A stretch of 5,921 nt of DNA from Terriglobia bacterium (GCA_022866195.1 JALHUF010000254.1:1-5921); one strand, 5' to 3'. Positions 1-5,404 are shown, counted from the first letter of the stretch. Notes: a model not told the origin generated them from the sequence alone. A program made the numbers and translations.

Positions 1-177
1 GCCCTGCTGGAAACAACCGTCAATTCTCACATGTTGCTTCCCCCACGCTTCCCGCTCTACCCCGCGGTGGAGGAGGCGCTGTGGACGTCGCTCCAGAAGG
101 GCATCAAGGGAGAGTGGAGCGTTGACGACGCGCTTCACCATGCGGCCGCGGAGATGGAGAAAATTCTTACCGGGTAG
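1..177 (+). CDS. Sugar ABC transporter substrate-binding protein, C-terminal fragment
   Basis: This is the 3' end of a gene that starts before the window. Frame 1 is open from base 1 and stops at TAG 175-177, leaving 58 residues. The tail reads as a proline-rich loop (LLPPRFPLYPAVEEAL), then a helix with LQKGIKGEWSVDDAL, then a last helix ending EMEKILTG. This 'aromatic-Pro, long helix, G-E-x-S-x-x-x-AL, terminal helix' pattern is typical of the C-terminus of family-1 extracellular solute-binding proteins, which bind sugars or glycerol-phosphate outside the membrane and deliver them to an ABC permease. The signal peptide and ligand-binding lobes lie outside the window, so the substrate cannot be read. 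It runs in the same direction as the dehydrogenase 93 bp downstream, but the repeat-filled gap makes co-transcription uncertain. The family call is by motif recognition and is fairly but not fully secure. Confidence 0.66.
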   Translation, partial: ALLETTVNSHMLLPPRFPLYPAVEEALWTSLQKGIKGEWSVDDALHHAAAEMEKILTG

Positions 178-180
178 GAC

Positions 181-208
181 GTTCGTCGTTGGTTGTTGGT
201 TGTTGGTA
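181..208. repeat. Tandem 7-nt repeat, GTTGGTT type (4 units)
   Basis: Four consecutive heptads follow three bases after the upstream stop codon: GTTCGTC, GTTGGTT, GTTGGTT and GTTGGTA. The sequence has the same 7-base period as the CTTTYRA arrays nearby but a different unit. No function is evident; it is non-coding spacer. Confidence 0.75.
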
Positions 209-223
209 CTGAACCGCTTTATG

Positions 224-262
224 TTTTTGACGTTCGACTTTTGACTTTCAACTTTTGACTTG
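224..262. repeat. Tandem 7-nt repeat, CTTTYRA type (about 5.5 units)
   Basis: The units are TTTTTGA, CGTTCGA, CTTTTGA, CTTTCAA and CTTTTGA, then a partial CTTG. The array ends eight bases before the ATG of the dehydrogenase and occupies the place where a Shine-Dalgarno sequence would be expected. Positions 240-261 recur, perfectly inverted, at 1423-1444 just beyond the other end of that gene. TTGACT, close to a -35 hexamer, occurs twice inside it (241-246 and 255-260), but I see no matching -10 element. Confidence 0.85.
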
Positions 263-270
263 TTCTTCCG

Positions 271-1407
271 ATGAAAGCTGCCGTCCTCGAAGACATTGAG
301 AAAATGGTGGTGCGGGAAGTCCCCGACCCGGAAGTCCCGCCGCGCGAGGTGGTGTTGCGCGTCAAGGCCGTGGGGGTGTGTGGGACAGACCTGCACCTGT
401 TTCGCGGCCACGGCAACTACAACCTGGACGCTCAAGGCCGCCCGGTGCCCCTGCGCGAGCAGCCGCAAATCCTCGGCCACGAATTCTCGGGCGAAGTCGT
501 GGAGGTGGGCCGAGAAGTCAAAGACTTGAAGGCCGGTGACCGCGTCTTGTGCGACCAGGGGCGCAACTGCTACAGCCAGGGTCGCTGGCCGCCCTGCGCC
601 TACTGCGCCTCCGGCGATTCGCATCAGTGCGAGCGCTACGCCGAGCACGGGATTACTGGCCTGCCCGGGGCGCTTGCCGAATACATCGCCGTGCCCGGCC
701 TCAATTGCCTGCGACTTCCCGAATCGCTGCCCCAGGAACTTGGCGCTTTGGTCGAGCCGTTAGGGTGCGTCCTCCACTCGAGCGACCGGGCCGAGCGCAG
801 CCAGGCGCGTTATTCGTTCACCGGCGAGGAGCGCATCCGAAACATCCTCATCTGTGGCGCGGGACCGGCGGGCCTGCTCTTCCTCCAGTATCTTCGCAAC
901 GTCAAGCAGTTTGACGGGCTCATCCTGGTGAGCGATATCCGGGAGAAGAATCTGGAACTCGTACGCGGACTGGGCGGCACACCCATCAACGTGGCCCGCC
1001 AGAATCTGACCGAGGTTGTTAACGAGCTGACAGCGGGCGAACGAGTCCATTACCTGATCGAGGCCTGCGGCAACGCGGTGATCTTCGCGCAGATTCCCAG
1101 CCTACTGCGCAAGCAGGGGACGGTGCTGCTCTACGGGCATGGCCACAAAGGGCAGGACATCGGATTGTGGTCGAACGTGCTGTTCCTGGAACCTGCGCTG
1201 GTAGCGGCTGTGGGCGCTTCCGGAGGGTTCGATCCCGACGGGCGCCCCACCACCTATCGCCGCGCCCTGGAGCTGGTGAGCTCGGGCCAGGTGCGCGTGC
1301 AACCCTTCGTCACCCACCGTTACCAGGCCCTGGAGGAAATCCACCGGGCCTTCGAGCAGGACTTCGAGCGACCGGACTATATCAAGGGAGTCCTGAGGCT
1401 GGAGTGA
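271..1407 (+). CDS. Zinc-dependent medium-chain dehydrogenase (sorbitol/threonine dehydrogenase-like)
   Basis: This 378-residue cytoplasmic MDR-superfamily enzyme should oxidise a secondary alcohol of a sugar, polyol or amino acid with NAD+. The GroES-like domain comes first: CGTD with Cys37, GHE with His70-Glu71, and LVEPLGC with Glu162, the usual catalytic-zinc ligands. The Rossmann fold follows: GAGPAG at 196-201, then Asp222 in VSDIREKN, the acidic residue that favours NAD over NADP. A structural-zinc lobe is present: Cys109-x2-Cys112-x7-Cys120 matches the last three canonical cysteines. The first candidate, Cys100, sits nine residues before Cys109 instead of three, so there is a short insertion. 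Length is normal for the family. The ATG at 271 begins a typical MKAAVLE start, but no Shine-Dalgarno is visible because a heptad repeat fills the leader. The sugar-transport neighbours suggest a sugar or polyol substrate; the exact one cannot be read. The family is certain, the substrate is not. Confidence 0.93.
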   Translation: MKAAVLEDIEKMVVREVPDPEVPPREVVLRVKAVGVCGTDLHLFRGHGNYNLDAQGRPVPLREQPQILGHEFSGEVVEVGREVKDLKAGDRVLCDQGRNCYSQGRWPPCAYCASGDSHQCERYAEHGITGLPGALAEYIAVPGLNCLRLPESLPQELGALVEPLGCVLHSSDRAERSQARYSFTGEERIRNILICGAGPAGLLFLQYLRNVKQFDGLILVSDIREKNLELVRGLGGTPINVARQNLTEVVNELTAGERVHYLIEACGNAVIFAQIPSLLRKQGTVLLYGHGHKGQDIGLWSNVLFLEPALVAAVGASGGFDPDGRPTTYRRALELVSSGQVRVQPFVTHRYQALEEIHRAFEQDFERPDYIKGVLRLE

Positions 1408-1417
1408 GGAGCCGAGA

Positions 1418-1445
1418 GTTGAAAGTCAAAAGTTGAAAGTCAAAG
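1418..1445. repeat. Tandem 7-nt repeat, GTTGAAA/GTCAAAA orientation (4 units)
   Basis: The units are GTTGAAA, GTCAAAA, GTTGAAA and GTCAAAG. The array is the reverse complement of the CTTTYRA unit and starts ten bases after the dehydrogenase stop codon. Its first TGA (1420-1422) is in frame with the dehydrogenase and so is a second in-frame stop. It is oriented opposite to the arrays at 224-262 and 1475-1509. Confidence 0.88.
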
Positions 1446-1474
1446 GTAAGAGCAACGCCCCTGTTTCGCGTTTG

Positions 1475-1509
1475 CTTTGACTTTCGACTTTCAACTTTCG
1501 ACTTTCAAC
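1475..1509. repeat. Tandem 7-nt repeat, CTTTCGA/CTTTCAA (5 units)
   Basis: The units are CTTTGA (one base short), CTTTCGA, CTTTCAA, CTTTCGA and CTTTCAA, plus a closing C. The right edge overlaps the end of the permease gene: read on the - strand, the last unit GTTGAAA contains that gene's TGA stop (1507-1505). Confidence 0.88.
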
Positions 1510-2842
1510 CTGTTACTCGAGGCTCCCCGTCCGGCACTCGCACCTTCGAGCCGACAAAGGCATAGTGCGTTATGAAGGCATAGGCGACCAGGAGAACCGC
1601 CATCGCCAGGGCCATGCTGTGCGTCGCGCCGAACACCAGCCCCTCGATGGGAGGAAAGACGGCGCCGCCGATGATGGACATCACCATCAGCGAGCCGCCC
1701 AGCTTGGTGTTCGGCCCCAGCTCCTTGATGCCCAGCGCGAAAATCGTCGGGAACATCAGCGACATAAAGAAACTGGTCAGGAAAAGGGCGAAGACACCAA
1801 CCCATCCCGGAAACAACACGCCGATCGCGGCCAGCGCGCAATTGGCGATTCCGTAAACGCCCATCAGCTTGCTCGGCGAGAAGAACTTCATCAAATATGT
1901 GGCCGTAAACCTGCCCACGCCAAAGGCCACCAAGGTTCCCGTCAGGAAATAGCCCGCCACCTTTTCAGGTTGGTGAGTGTAGTCCTGGATATACTGTATG
2001 TAATAGCTCCAGGTCCCCACTTGCGCGCCGACGTAAAAGAACTGCGCCAGCACGCCGAGCACGAAGTGACGATACTTGAACAGATCGAGGAACCGTCCCT
2101 TCGCTCGTTCTGCCCCGGTCTGCGCCTCTTCCGCGATTTTCGGGAACTTCGTTCGCAGAATGAGCAGCGCCCAGATCAAAATCACGCTGCCGATGACAAG
2201 ATAGGGAGTGACTACCCGCATCGTCTCATGCTGCAGATAGGCATCGTATCTGCCGGCAGCCTTGAGGGCGCTGATCTGGGTCAGGTTCAGCTCGATTCCC
2301 GAAAAAATAAAGACGGTCCCCACCAGGACTCCGGTCACCGCCCCGAGCGGATTGAACGCCTGGGAGAAATTCAGCCGGCGCTCCGAAGTCCGCGGATCGC
2401 CCAGAACCGCGATGAACGGGTTCGCACCGGTTTCCAGGAACGCCGCCCCGCTGGCGACAATGAAAAGCGCAAAGAGGAAGAACCCATATTGGCCAACGAT
2501 CGCCGCCGGCCAGAAGAGAAACGTTCCGGCACTGTAAAGCAACAGTCCAATCACCAGGCCGGTCTTGTAACTGTATCGGCGCATGATGAGCGCCGCCGGC
2601 AGCGAAAGCAGGAAGTACCCCATGTAGTACGAGGATTGAATCAGCCCCGCTTTGAAGCGGGTAATCTCAAACGACTTCATGAACTGCTTGATGAGGATAT
2701 CGTTCATGTTGCTGGGAATGCCCCAGAACAGGAACAACGCCGTCACCAGCACAAACGGCAGAACATTGCCCGGTGCGAACAGTCTGGGTTCATCTTTCGC
2801 GCTCTGCTCTGCGTTGACAAAACCTCTCGTGGGGATGCTCAT
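1505..2842 (-). CDS. fucP: FHS-family sugar:H+ symporter, L-fucose permease-like
   Basis: This 445-residue inner-membrane transporter of the major facilitator superfamily should import a monosaccharide with a proton. It aligns by eye over its whole length with E. coli FucP. Matching segments include LFLFWGIPSNMNDIL, QAGLIQS-type KAGLIQSSYYMGYF, the FLETGANPFIAVLG block, RLNFSQAFNPLG, FVLGVLAQFFYVGAQVGTWSYYIQY, YFLTGTLVAFGVGRF and FPTIFALGIKELG. Asp48 and Glu137 fall at the positions of FucP Asp46 and Glu135, the residues linked to proton coupling and sugar binding. About twelve hydrophobic segments follow a soluble N-terminus of about 25 residues. The ATG at 2842 has no clear Shine-Dalgarno. 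The stop lies inside a heptad repeat. The gene is convergent with the dehydrogenase and divergent from the NagX-like gene. L-fucose is the family default, but other FHS members carry glucose, galactose or GlcNAc, so the substrate is inferred. Confidence 0.92.
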   Translation of the reverse strand: MSIPTRGFVNAEQSAKDEPRLFAPGNVLPFVLVTALFLFWGIPSNMNDILIKQFMKSFEITRFKAGLIQSSYYMGYFLLSLPAALIMRRYSYKTGLVIGLLLYSAGTFLFWPAAIVGQYGFFLFALFIVASGAAFLETGANPFIAVLGDPRTSERRLNFSQAFNPLGAVTGVLVGTVFIFSGIELNLTQISALKAAGRYDAYLQHETMRVVTPYLVIGSVILIWALLILRTKFPKIAEEAQTGAERAKGRFLDLFKYRHFVLGVLAQFFYVGAQVGTWSYYIQYIQDYTHQPEKVAGYFLTGTLVAFGVGRFTATYLMKFFSPSKLMGVYGIANCALAAIGVLFPGWVGVFALFLTSFFMSLMFPTIFALGIKELGPNTKLGGSLMVMSIIGGAVFPPIEGLVFGATHSMALAMAVLLVAYAFITHYAFVGSKVRVPDGEPRVTG

Positions 2843-2858
2843 AAAAGAATCAGCCTGT

Positions 2859-2872
2859 TCAACCGGTTTTGA
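2859..2872. promoter_or_regulatory. Candidate operator: AACCGGTT palindrome upstream of permease
   Basis: Positions 2861-2868 form a perfect 8-bp palindrome, AACCGGTT, whose near edge is 18 bases before the permease start. The overlapping arms TCAA (2859-2862) and TTGA (2869-2872) form another inverted pair. A CG-centred AACCGGTT core is common in operators of LacI-family sugar repressors, which often control permease genes. No repressor gene is in the window, so this is a suggestion from sequence form only. Confidence 0.28.
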
Positions 2873-3009
2873 GCAGCGCAGAGTCGTCCTGTTGCTCTGC
2901 GGCAGTTCGCGTCGCCCACCGGAAAGGCCGCGGACTTGGAGAACAAGTCGGCGCTATCCACTGGTCTCGAACGTAACTGGGGGGTCTGCCTGTGTCGGCG
3001 CAAACGCCT

Positions 3010-3038
3010 AAGCTAACTTCCTCGACGCCATCTGTCAA
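3010..3038 (-). promoter_or_regulatory. Candidate sigma-70-type promoter for the permease
   Basis: Read on the - strand, a perfect TTGACA -35 hexamer (3038-3033) is followed after exactly 17 bases by TAGCTT (3015-3010). The latter matches TATAAT at only three positions. It would leave a leader of about 165 bases before the permease ATG. The good -35 and spacing argue for it and the poor -10 against it. Confidence 0.27.
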
Positions 3039-3184
3039 GAATTCTAGTCCTGCGTCTCAGGCCTGCGACATTAGTTCGCCGCCCCGCAGACCTGCTGGTC
3101 GGGTCCGGGTTACCTAGCACCGAGCCGCCGGAAAGCCAAACCAAACCATTCCCAAATGAGGCGAGGCCATGTACACTGGCGGCG

Positions 3185-3207
3185 GCCCGGGAGCGGAAAC
3201 GCCGGGC
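3185..3207 (+). promoter_or_regulatory. GC-rich stem-loop in the leader of the NagX-like gene
   Basis: GCCCGG (3185-3190) and CCGGGC (3202-3207) form a perfect 6-bp all-GC stem around an 11-nt loop, about 50 bases before the start codon. It could act in the mRNA leader or be chance in GC-rich DNA. No U-run follows. Confidence 0.25.
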
Positions 3208-3242
3208 AGTTCTCAGTTGAAGGCACTCCAATCCTGACCTCT

Positions 3243-3249
3243 GAGGGAG
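3243..3249 (+). promoter_or_regulatory. Shine-Dalgarno that decides the NagX-like start
   Basis: GAGGGAG precedes three consecutive possible starts: GTG 3251, ATG 3254 and ATG 3257. GGAG (3246-3249) is only 1 base from the GTG, 4 from the first ATG and 7 from the second. Spacing therefore favours ATG 3257, with ATG 3254 possible and GTG 3251 unlikely. Confidence 0.6.
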
Positions 3250-3256
3250 CGTGATG

Positions 3257-4387
3257 ATGGACCAGAGTAAATCCGCAAACAGCAAAGCCCCGGCGGCCAT
3301 GTCCTCCGAGCGCGTCATGTCGGTGGACGCCTTGCGTGGTTTCGACATGTTGTGGATCGCGGGCGGCGGCCCGTTGGTGATGGAGTTCTTCAAGCTGTTC
3401 GCGAACCCGCTCCCGCCGTGGCTCGGCCGCCACTTCGACCACGTCGAATGGGAAGGCTTCGTCGGCTGGGACCTCATCATGCCTTTGTTTCTGTTCATCG
3501 TGGGCGCGGCCATGCCCTTCTCGTTCGGGAAGCGGCTGGCTCGGGGCGAAAGTCGCGGCACCATTTATCGCAAAGTGATCTATCGCGTGGTGGTGCTCTG
3601 GGTGCTGGGCATGATCGCGCAGGGACACCTGCTGGCTTTCGACCTCTCGAACCTCCAGCTCTACAGCAACACGCTTCAGGCTATCGCCGCCGGATACCTG
3701 ATCTCCGCCATCGCTTTGGTGGAGTTGCCGGTACGCTGGCAGGCGGCGCTGACGGGCGCGCTGCTCGTCGTTTTCTGGGCGCTCATGGCATTTGTGCCGG
3801 TGCCCGGCTACGGCGCCGGCGTCTTCACGCCCGACGGCAACCTGGCGATGTGGATTGATGAGGCGCTGCTTGGCCGCTTCCGGGACGGCACCAATTATAC
3901 GTGGATTTTTAGTAGCCTGGGTTTCGCCGCCACGGTGCTGATAGGCGTTCTCTCTGGGCACCTGCTGCGGTCGCAACTGCCGGGACGGCGGAAGGCGCTA
4001 CTGCTTACGGCCGCGGGTTTCGGCTGCCTGCTCGCCGGCTGGCTGTGGGGCTTTGCCTTCCCGATCATCAAGCACATCTGGACCAGCTCGATGGTGCTGT
4101 GGTCGGGCGGCTGGTGTCTGCTGCTCCTGGCGTTGTTCTACTGGCTGATTGACGTGCTGGGCTACCGGCGCTGGGCGTTCCCCTTCACCGTGATTGGCAT
4201 GAACGCCATCGTCGCCTACATGGCCCCCGACATCATCCCCTTCTCGCAAATCAGCAATACGCTGTTCGGTGGGCTGGCGAAACACCTGGGGATGTTCGGC
4301 AACTTCCTGGTGGCCTTCGGAACGTTCGGCGTCCTCTGGCTGGGCGTCTACCACCTCTATCGCCGGCGGATCTTTATCCGGATTTAG
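3257..4387 (+). CDS. DUF5009 / NagX-type membrane acyltransferase (HGSNAT-like)
   Basis: This 376-residue multi-pass inner-membrane protein resembles heparan-alpha-glucosaminide N-acetyltransferase. That family moves an acetyl group from cytosolic acetyl-CoA across the membrane to an amino sugar. A short polar N-terminus leads to the family signature SVDALRGFDM (22-31). The next block is the active-site region: His62-x2-Trp65-x-Gly67, then Asp72, Pro76 and Phe78 in GWDLIMPLFLFIVGAAM; His62 matches the catalytic histidine position of HGSNAT. Further conserved blocks are LQAIAAGYLIS (140-150), FPIIKHIWTSSMVL (268-281) and GMNAIVAY (314-321). I count about ten hydrophobic segments. The start is chosen by Shine-Dalgarno spacing; two alternatives lie 3 and 6 bases upstream. 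It diverges from an FHS permease, as NagX and NagP genes often cluster in GlcNAc loci. Membership is secure; actual acetyltransferase activity and substrate are inferred, and bacterial NagX proteins are poorly characterised. Confidence 0.88.
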   Translation: MDQSKSANSKAPAAMSSERVMSVDALRGFDMLWIAGGGPLVMEFFKLFANPLPPWLGRHFDHVEWEGFVGWDLIMPLFLFIVGAAMPFSFGKRLARGESRGTIYRKVIYRVVVLWVLGMIAQGHLLAFDLSNLQLYSNTLQAIAAGYLISAIALVELPVRWQAALTGALLVVFWALMAFVPVPGYGAGVFTPDGNLAMWIDEALLGRFRDGTNYTWIFSSLGFAATVLIGVLSGHLLRSQLPGRRKALLLTAAGFGCLLAGWLWGFAFPIIKHIWTSSMVLWSGGWCLLLLALFYWLIDVLGYRRWAFPFTVIGMNAIVAYMAPDIIPFSQISNTLFGGLAKHLGMFGNFLVAFGTFGVLWLGVYHLYRRRIFIRI

Positions 4388-4415
4388 CGGTTAGCTCCGC
4401 GGCGCTGGCAGGCAG

Positions 4416-4440
4416 GAACCTTCATCGGCAGGTTCGTTTT
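4416..4440 (+). terminator. Possible weak intrinsic terminator after the NagX-like gene
   Basis: GAACCT (4416-4421) pairs perfectly with AGGTTC (4430-4435) around an 8-nt loop and is followed by GTTTT (4436-4440). The stem is short and only half GC, so termination would be partial. If real, it separates the membrane-protein gene from the isomerase-oxidoreductase pair. Confidence 0.35.
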
Positions 4441-4455
4441 ACCCTGGGAATTCTC

Positions 4456-4461
4456 AAGGAG
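4456..4461 (+). promoter_or_regulatory. Shine-Dalgarno of the sugar isomerase gene
   Basis: AAGGAG lies six bases before ATG 4468. It confirms that start, which also places the twin-arginine motif at residues 3-4. Confidence 0.8.
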
Positions 4462-4467
4462 CAACCT

Positions 4468-5388
4468 ATGAATCGGCGCCATTTCCTGGCACGTTCCGCT
4501 AGCGCGGTGACGGGATGGATGGGAGGAACCCTTATGGCGCGCAGCTTGCTTACAGGGCAAGGCAGTCCCAAGCGCGCTCGCCTTGGCGTTTCCACCTGGA
4601 GTTTTCACAATCTCTTTCCTTCCACGCGGGACGACAATGTGCCGGCGCCCGAAAAGCCTCTTGACTTGCTCGACTTTCCCGAGATGGTCGCGGACCGTTA
4701 CGAGGTTCATGAGGTCGAGTTTGTTGCTCCACATTTTGCCTCGACCACTGCTTCCTACATGCAGGAGCTGAAAGGCCGTCTGCAGAAGGCACACTCTCAC
4801 CTGATGAATATCTGTGTGGATATCGACGAACTGGAGCTAGGGGGCGGCCTCTCCGATCCCGATCCGAAACTCCGCGAGCGGATCATCACGGCCTGCTCGA
4901 AGTGGATCGATATTGCCGGCGAACTCGGAGTCGGCTCGGTGCGCTGCGACCCCGGCAAAATCAACTCCGCTGACCTCTCGCCGACTGTTGCTTCCTACCG
5001 CAAGCTGTCGGACTACGGAGCTTCCAAAGGCGTGGCGGTCATCGTCGAGAATCACGGTGGGGTGGGTTCGGAACACCCGGAAGAGCTGGTGCGCATATTC
5101 CGCGAGGTCGGCGGCGACTTCTTCGGCGCTTTGCCGGACTTCGGCAACTTCCCGAATCAGGAAACTCGCGAGCGCGGGCTGCTATTGCTGTTTCCTTATG
5201 CTCGCACCGTCTGCCATGCCAAGGCCTCGCGCCACCGGGAACAAATGGACGACGCGCAATTCGTCTCGCGCTGCGTGGCGATTGCGCAGCAGGCAGGTTT
5301 CCGCGGAGTCTATTCGATTGAGTACGGTGGCCCCGACCCATATGGAGGGGTACAACATATCATCGACCTTTTGATGCAGAGCGTGTGA
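4468..5388 (+). CDS. Tat-exported sugar phosphate isomerase/epimerase-like TIM-barrel protein
   Basis: This 306-residue member of the xylose-isomerase-like TIM-barrel (AP endonuclease 2) superfamily interconverts, epimerises or cleaves sugars or keto-sugars using a divalent metal. The N-terminus MNRRHFLARSA carries a twin-arginine motif (Arg3-Arg4-x-Phe-Leu) and a weakly hydrophobic stretch to about residue 30, so the folded protein is probably exported by Tat. The barrel starts at RLGVSTWSF (38-46). Likely metal ligands are Glu194 in VIVENHGG, Asp224 in ALPDFGNF, His250 in CHAKA and Glu285 in YSIEYGG, which complete the usual Glu-Asp-His-Glu set. Length is normal for a signal-bearing member. 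It lies 22 bp before a Tat-exported Gfo/Idh/MocA gene, a frequent pairing in oxidative sugar catabolism outside the cytoplasm. The family name is generic: 'sugar phosphate' may be wrong, since phosphorylated sugars are not expected in the periplasm. Fold and export are well supported, the reaction is not. Confidence 0.9.
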   Translation: MNRRHFLARSASAVTGWMGGTLMARSLLTGQGSPKRARLGVSTWSFHNLFPSTRDDNVPAPEKPLDLLDFPEMVADRYEVHEVEFVAPHFASTTASYMQELKGRLQKAHSHLMNICVDIDELELGGGLSDPDPKLRERIITACSKWIDIAGELGVGSVRCDPGKINSADLSPTVASYRKLSDYGASKGVAVIVENHGGVGSEHPEELVRIFREVGGDFFGALPDFGNFPNQETRERGLLLLFPYARTVCHAKASRHREQMDDAQFVSRCVAIAQQAGFRGVYSIEYGGPDPYGGVQHIIDLLMQSV

Positions 5389-5396
5389 GCTCACCC

Positions 5397-5404
5397 GAGG
5401 AGGT
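5397..5404 (+). promoter_or_regulatory. Strong Shine-Dalgarno of the Gfo/Idh/MocA gene
   Basis: GAGGAGGT lies six bases before ATG 5411, close to a full complement of the 16S rRNA 3' end. It is the strongest ribosome-binding site in the window. It fixes the start and argues for co-transcription with the gene 22 bp upstream. Confidence 0.85.

Larger units (their letters stand above)
1418..1509. terminator. Possible bidirectional terminator: long imperfect hairpin between convergent genes
   Basis: The array at 1418-1445 can fold against 1475-1502 to give a stem of about 28 bp around a 29-nt loop (1446-1474). By hand I count a perfect inner heptad, two G-U wobbles and two mismatches. It sits exactly where the + strand dehydrogenase and the - strand permease converge, so it could limit read-through from both sides. 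There is no terminal U-run, so it is not a standard intrinsic terminator; the role is inferred. Confidence 0.35.
2843..3256. other. Divergent intergenic region, no gene seen
   Basis: About 410 bases separate two divergently transcribed genes. The open frames crossing it are overhangs of antisense frames from the flanking genes and do not resemble proteins. What I can see is listed separately: a palindromic site near the permease start, a perfect TTGACA on the - strand, and a GC-rich stem-loop near the NagX-like start. There is also a 7-bp stem, CGCAGAG (2877-2883) with CTCTGCG (2895-2901), in the permease leader. No tRNA, riboswitch or heptad array is evident here. Confidence 0.6.

Noticed and set aside
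549..914. 121-residue + strand frame inside the dehydrogenase gene
   Set aside because: It is an arginine- and alanine-rich out-of-frame shadow; the dehydrogenase frame carries all conserved motifs.
240..1444. Insertion sequence or integron-type cassette
   Set aside because: There is no transposase or integrase, no target-site duplication, and the inverted repeats are heptad arrays also found at 1475-1509. It is kept as a finding about repeats but not called a mobile element.
181..1509. CRISPR array
   Set aside because: The repeats are 7 bases long and directly abutting, with no spacers and no cas genes nearby.
1565..2872. 435-residue open frame on the + strand across the permease gene
   Set aside because: It is antisense to a clear FucP-like gene. 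Its product is rich in Arg, His, Glu and Gln with no domain pattern, as expected for the complement of a GC-rich membrane-protein gene.
3149..3177. + strand promoter with TACACT as -10 for the NagX-like gene
   Set aside because: No acceptable -35 hexamer lies at 16-18 bases upstream, and one weak hexamer in GC-rich DNA is not enough.
3013..3564. 183-residue open frame on the - strand covering part of the divergent gap
   Set aside because: More than half lies antisense to the NagX-like gene, and the remainder shows no protein-like motif or start signal.
3110..3976. 288-residue open frame on the - strand opposite the NagX-like gene
   Set aside because: It has low-information His/Gln/Glu/Arg-rich sequence, no ribosome-binding site or recognisable motif, and lies fully antisense to a conserved membrane protein.
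4387..4400. GCGG/CCGC hairpin right after the NagX-like stop
   Set aside because: It has a four-base stem only and no U-run; the stem-loop at 4416-4435 is the better candidate.
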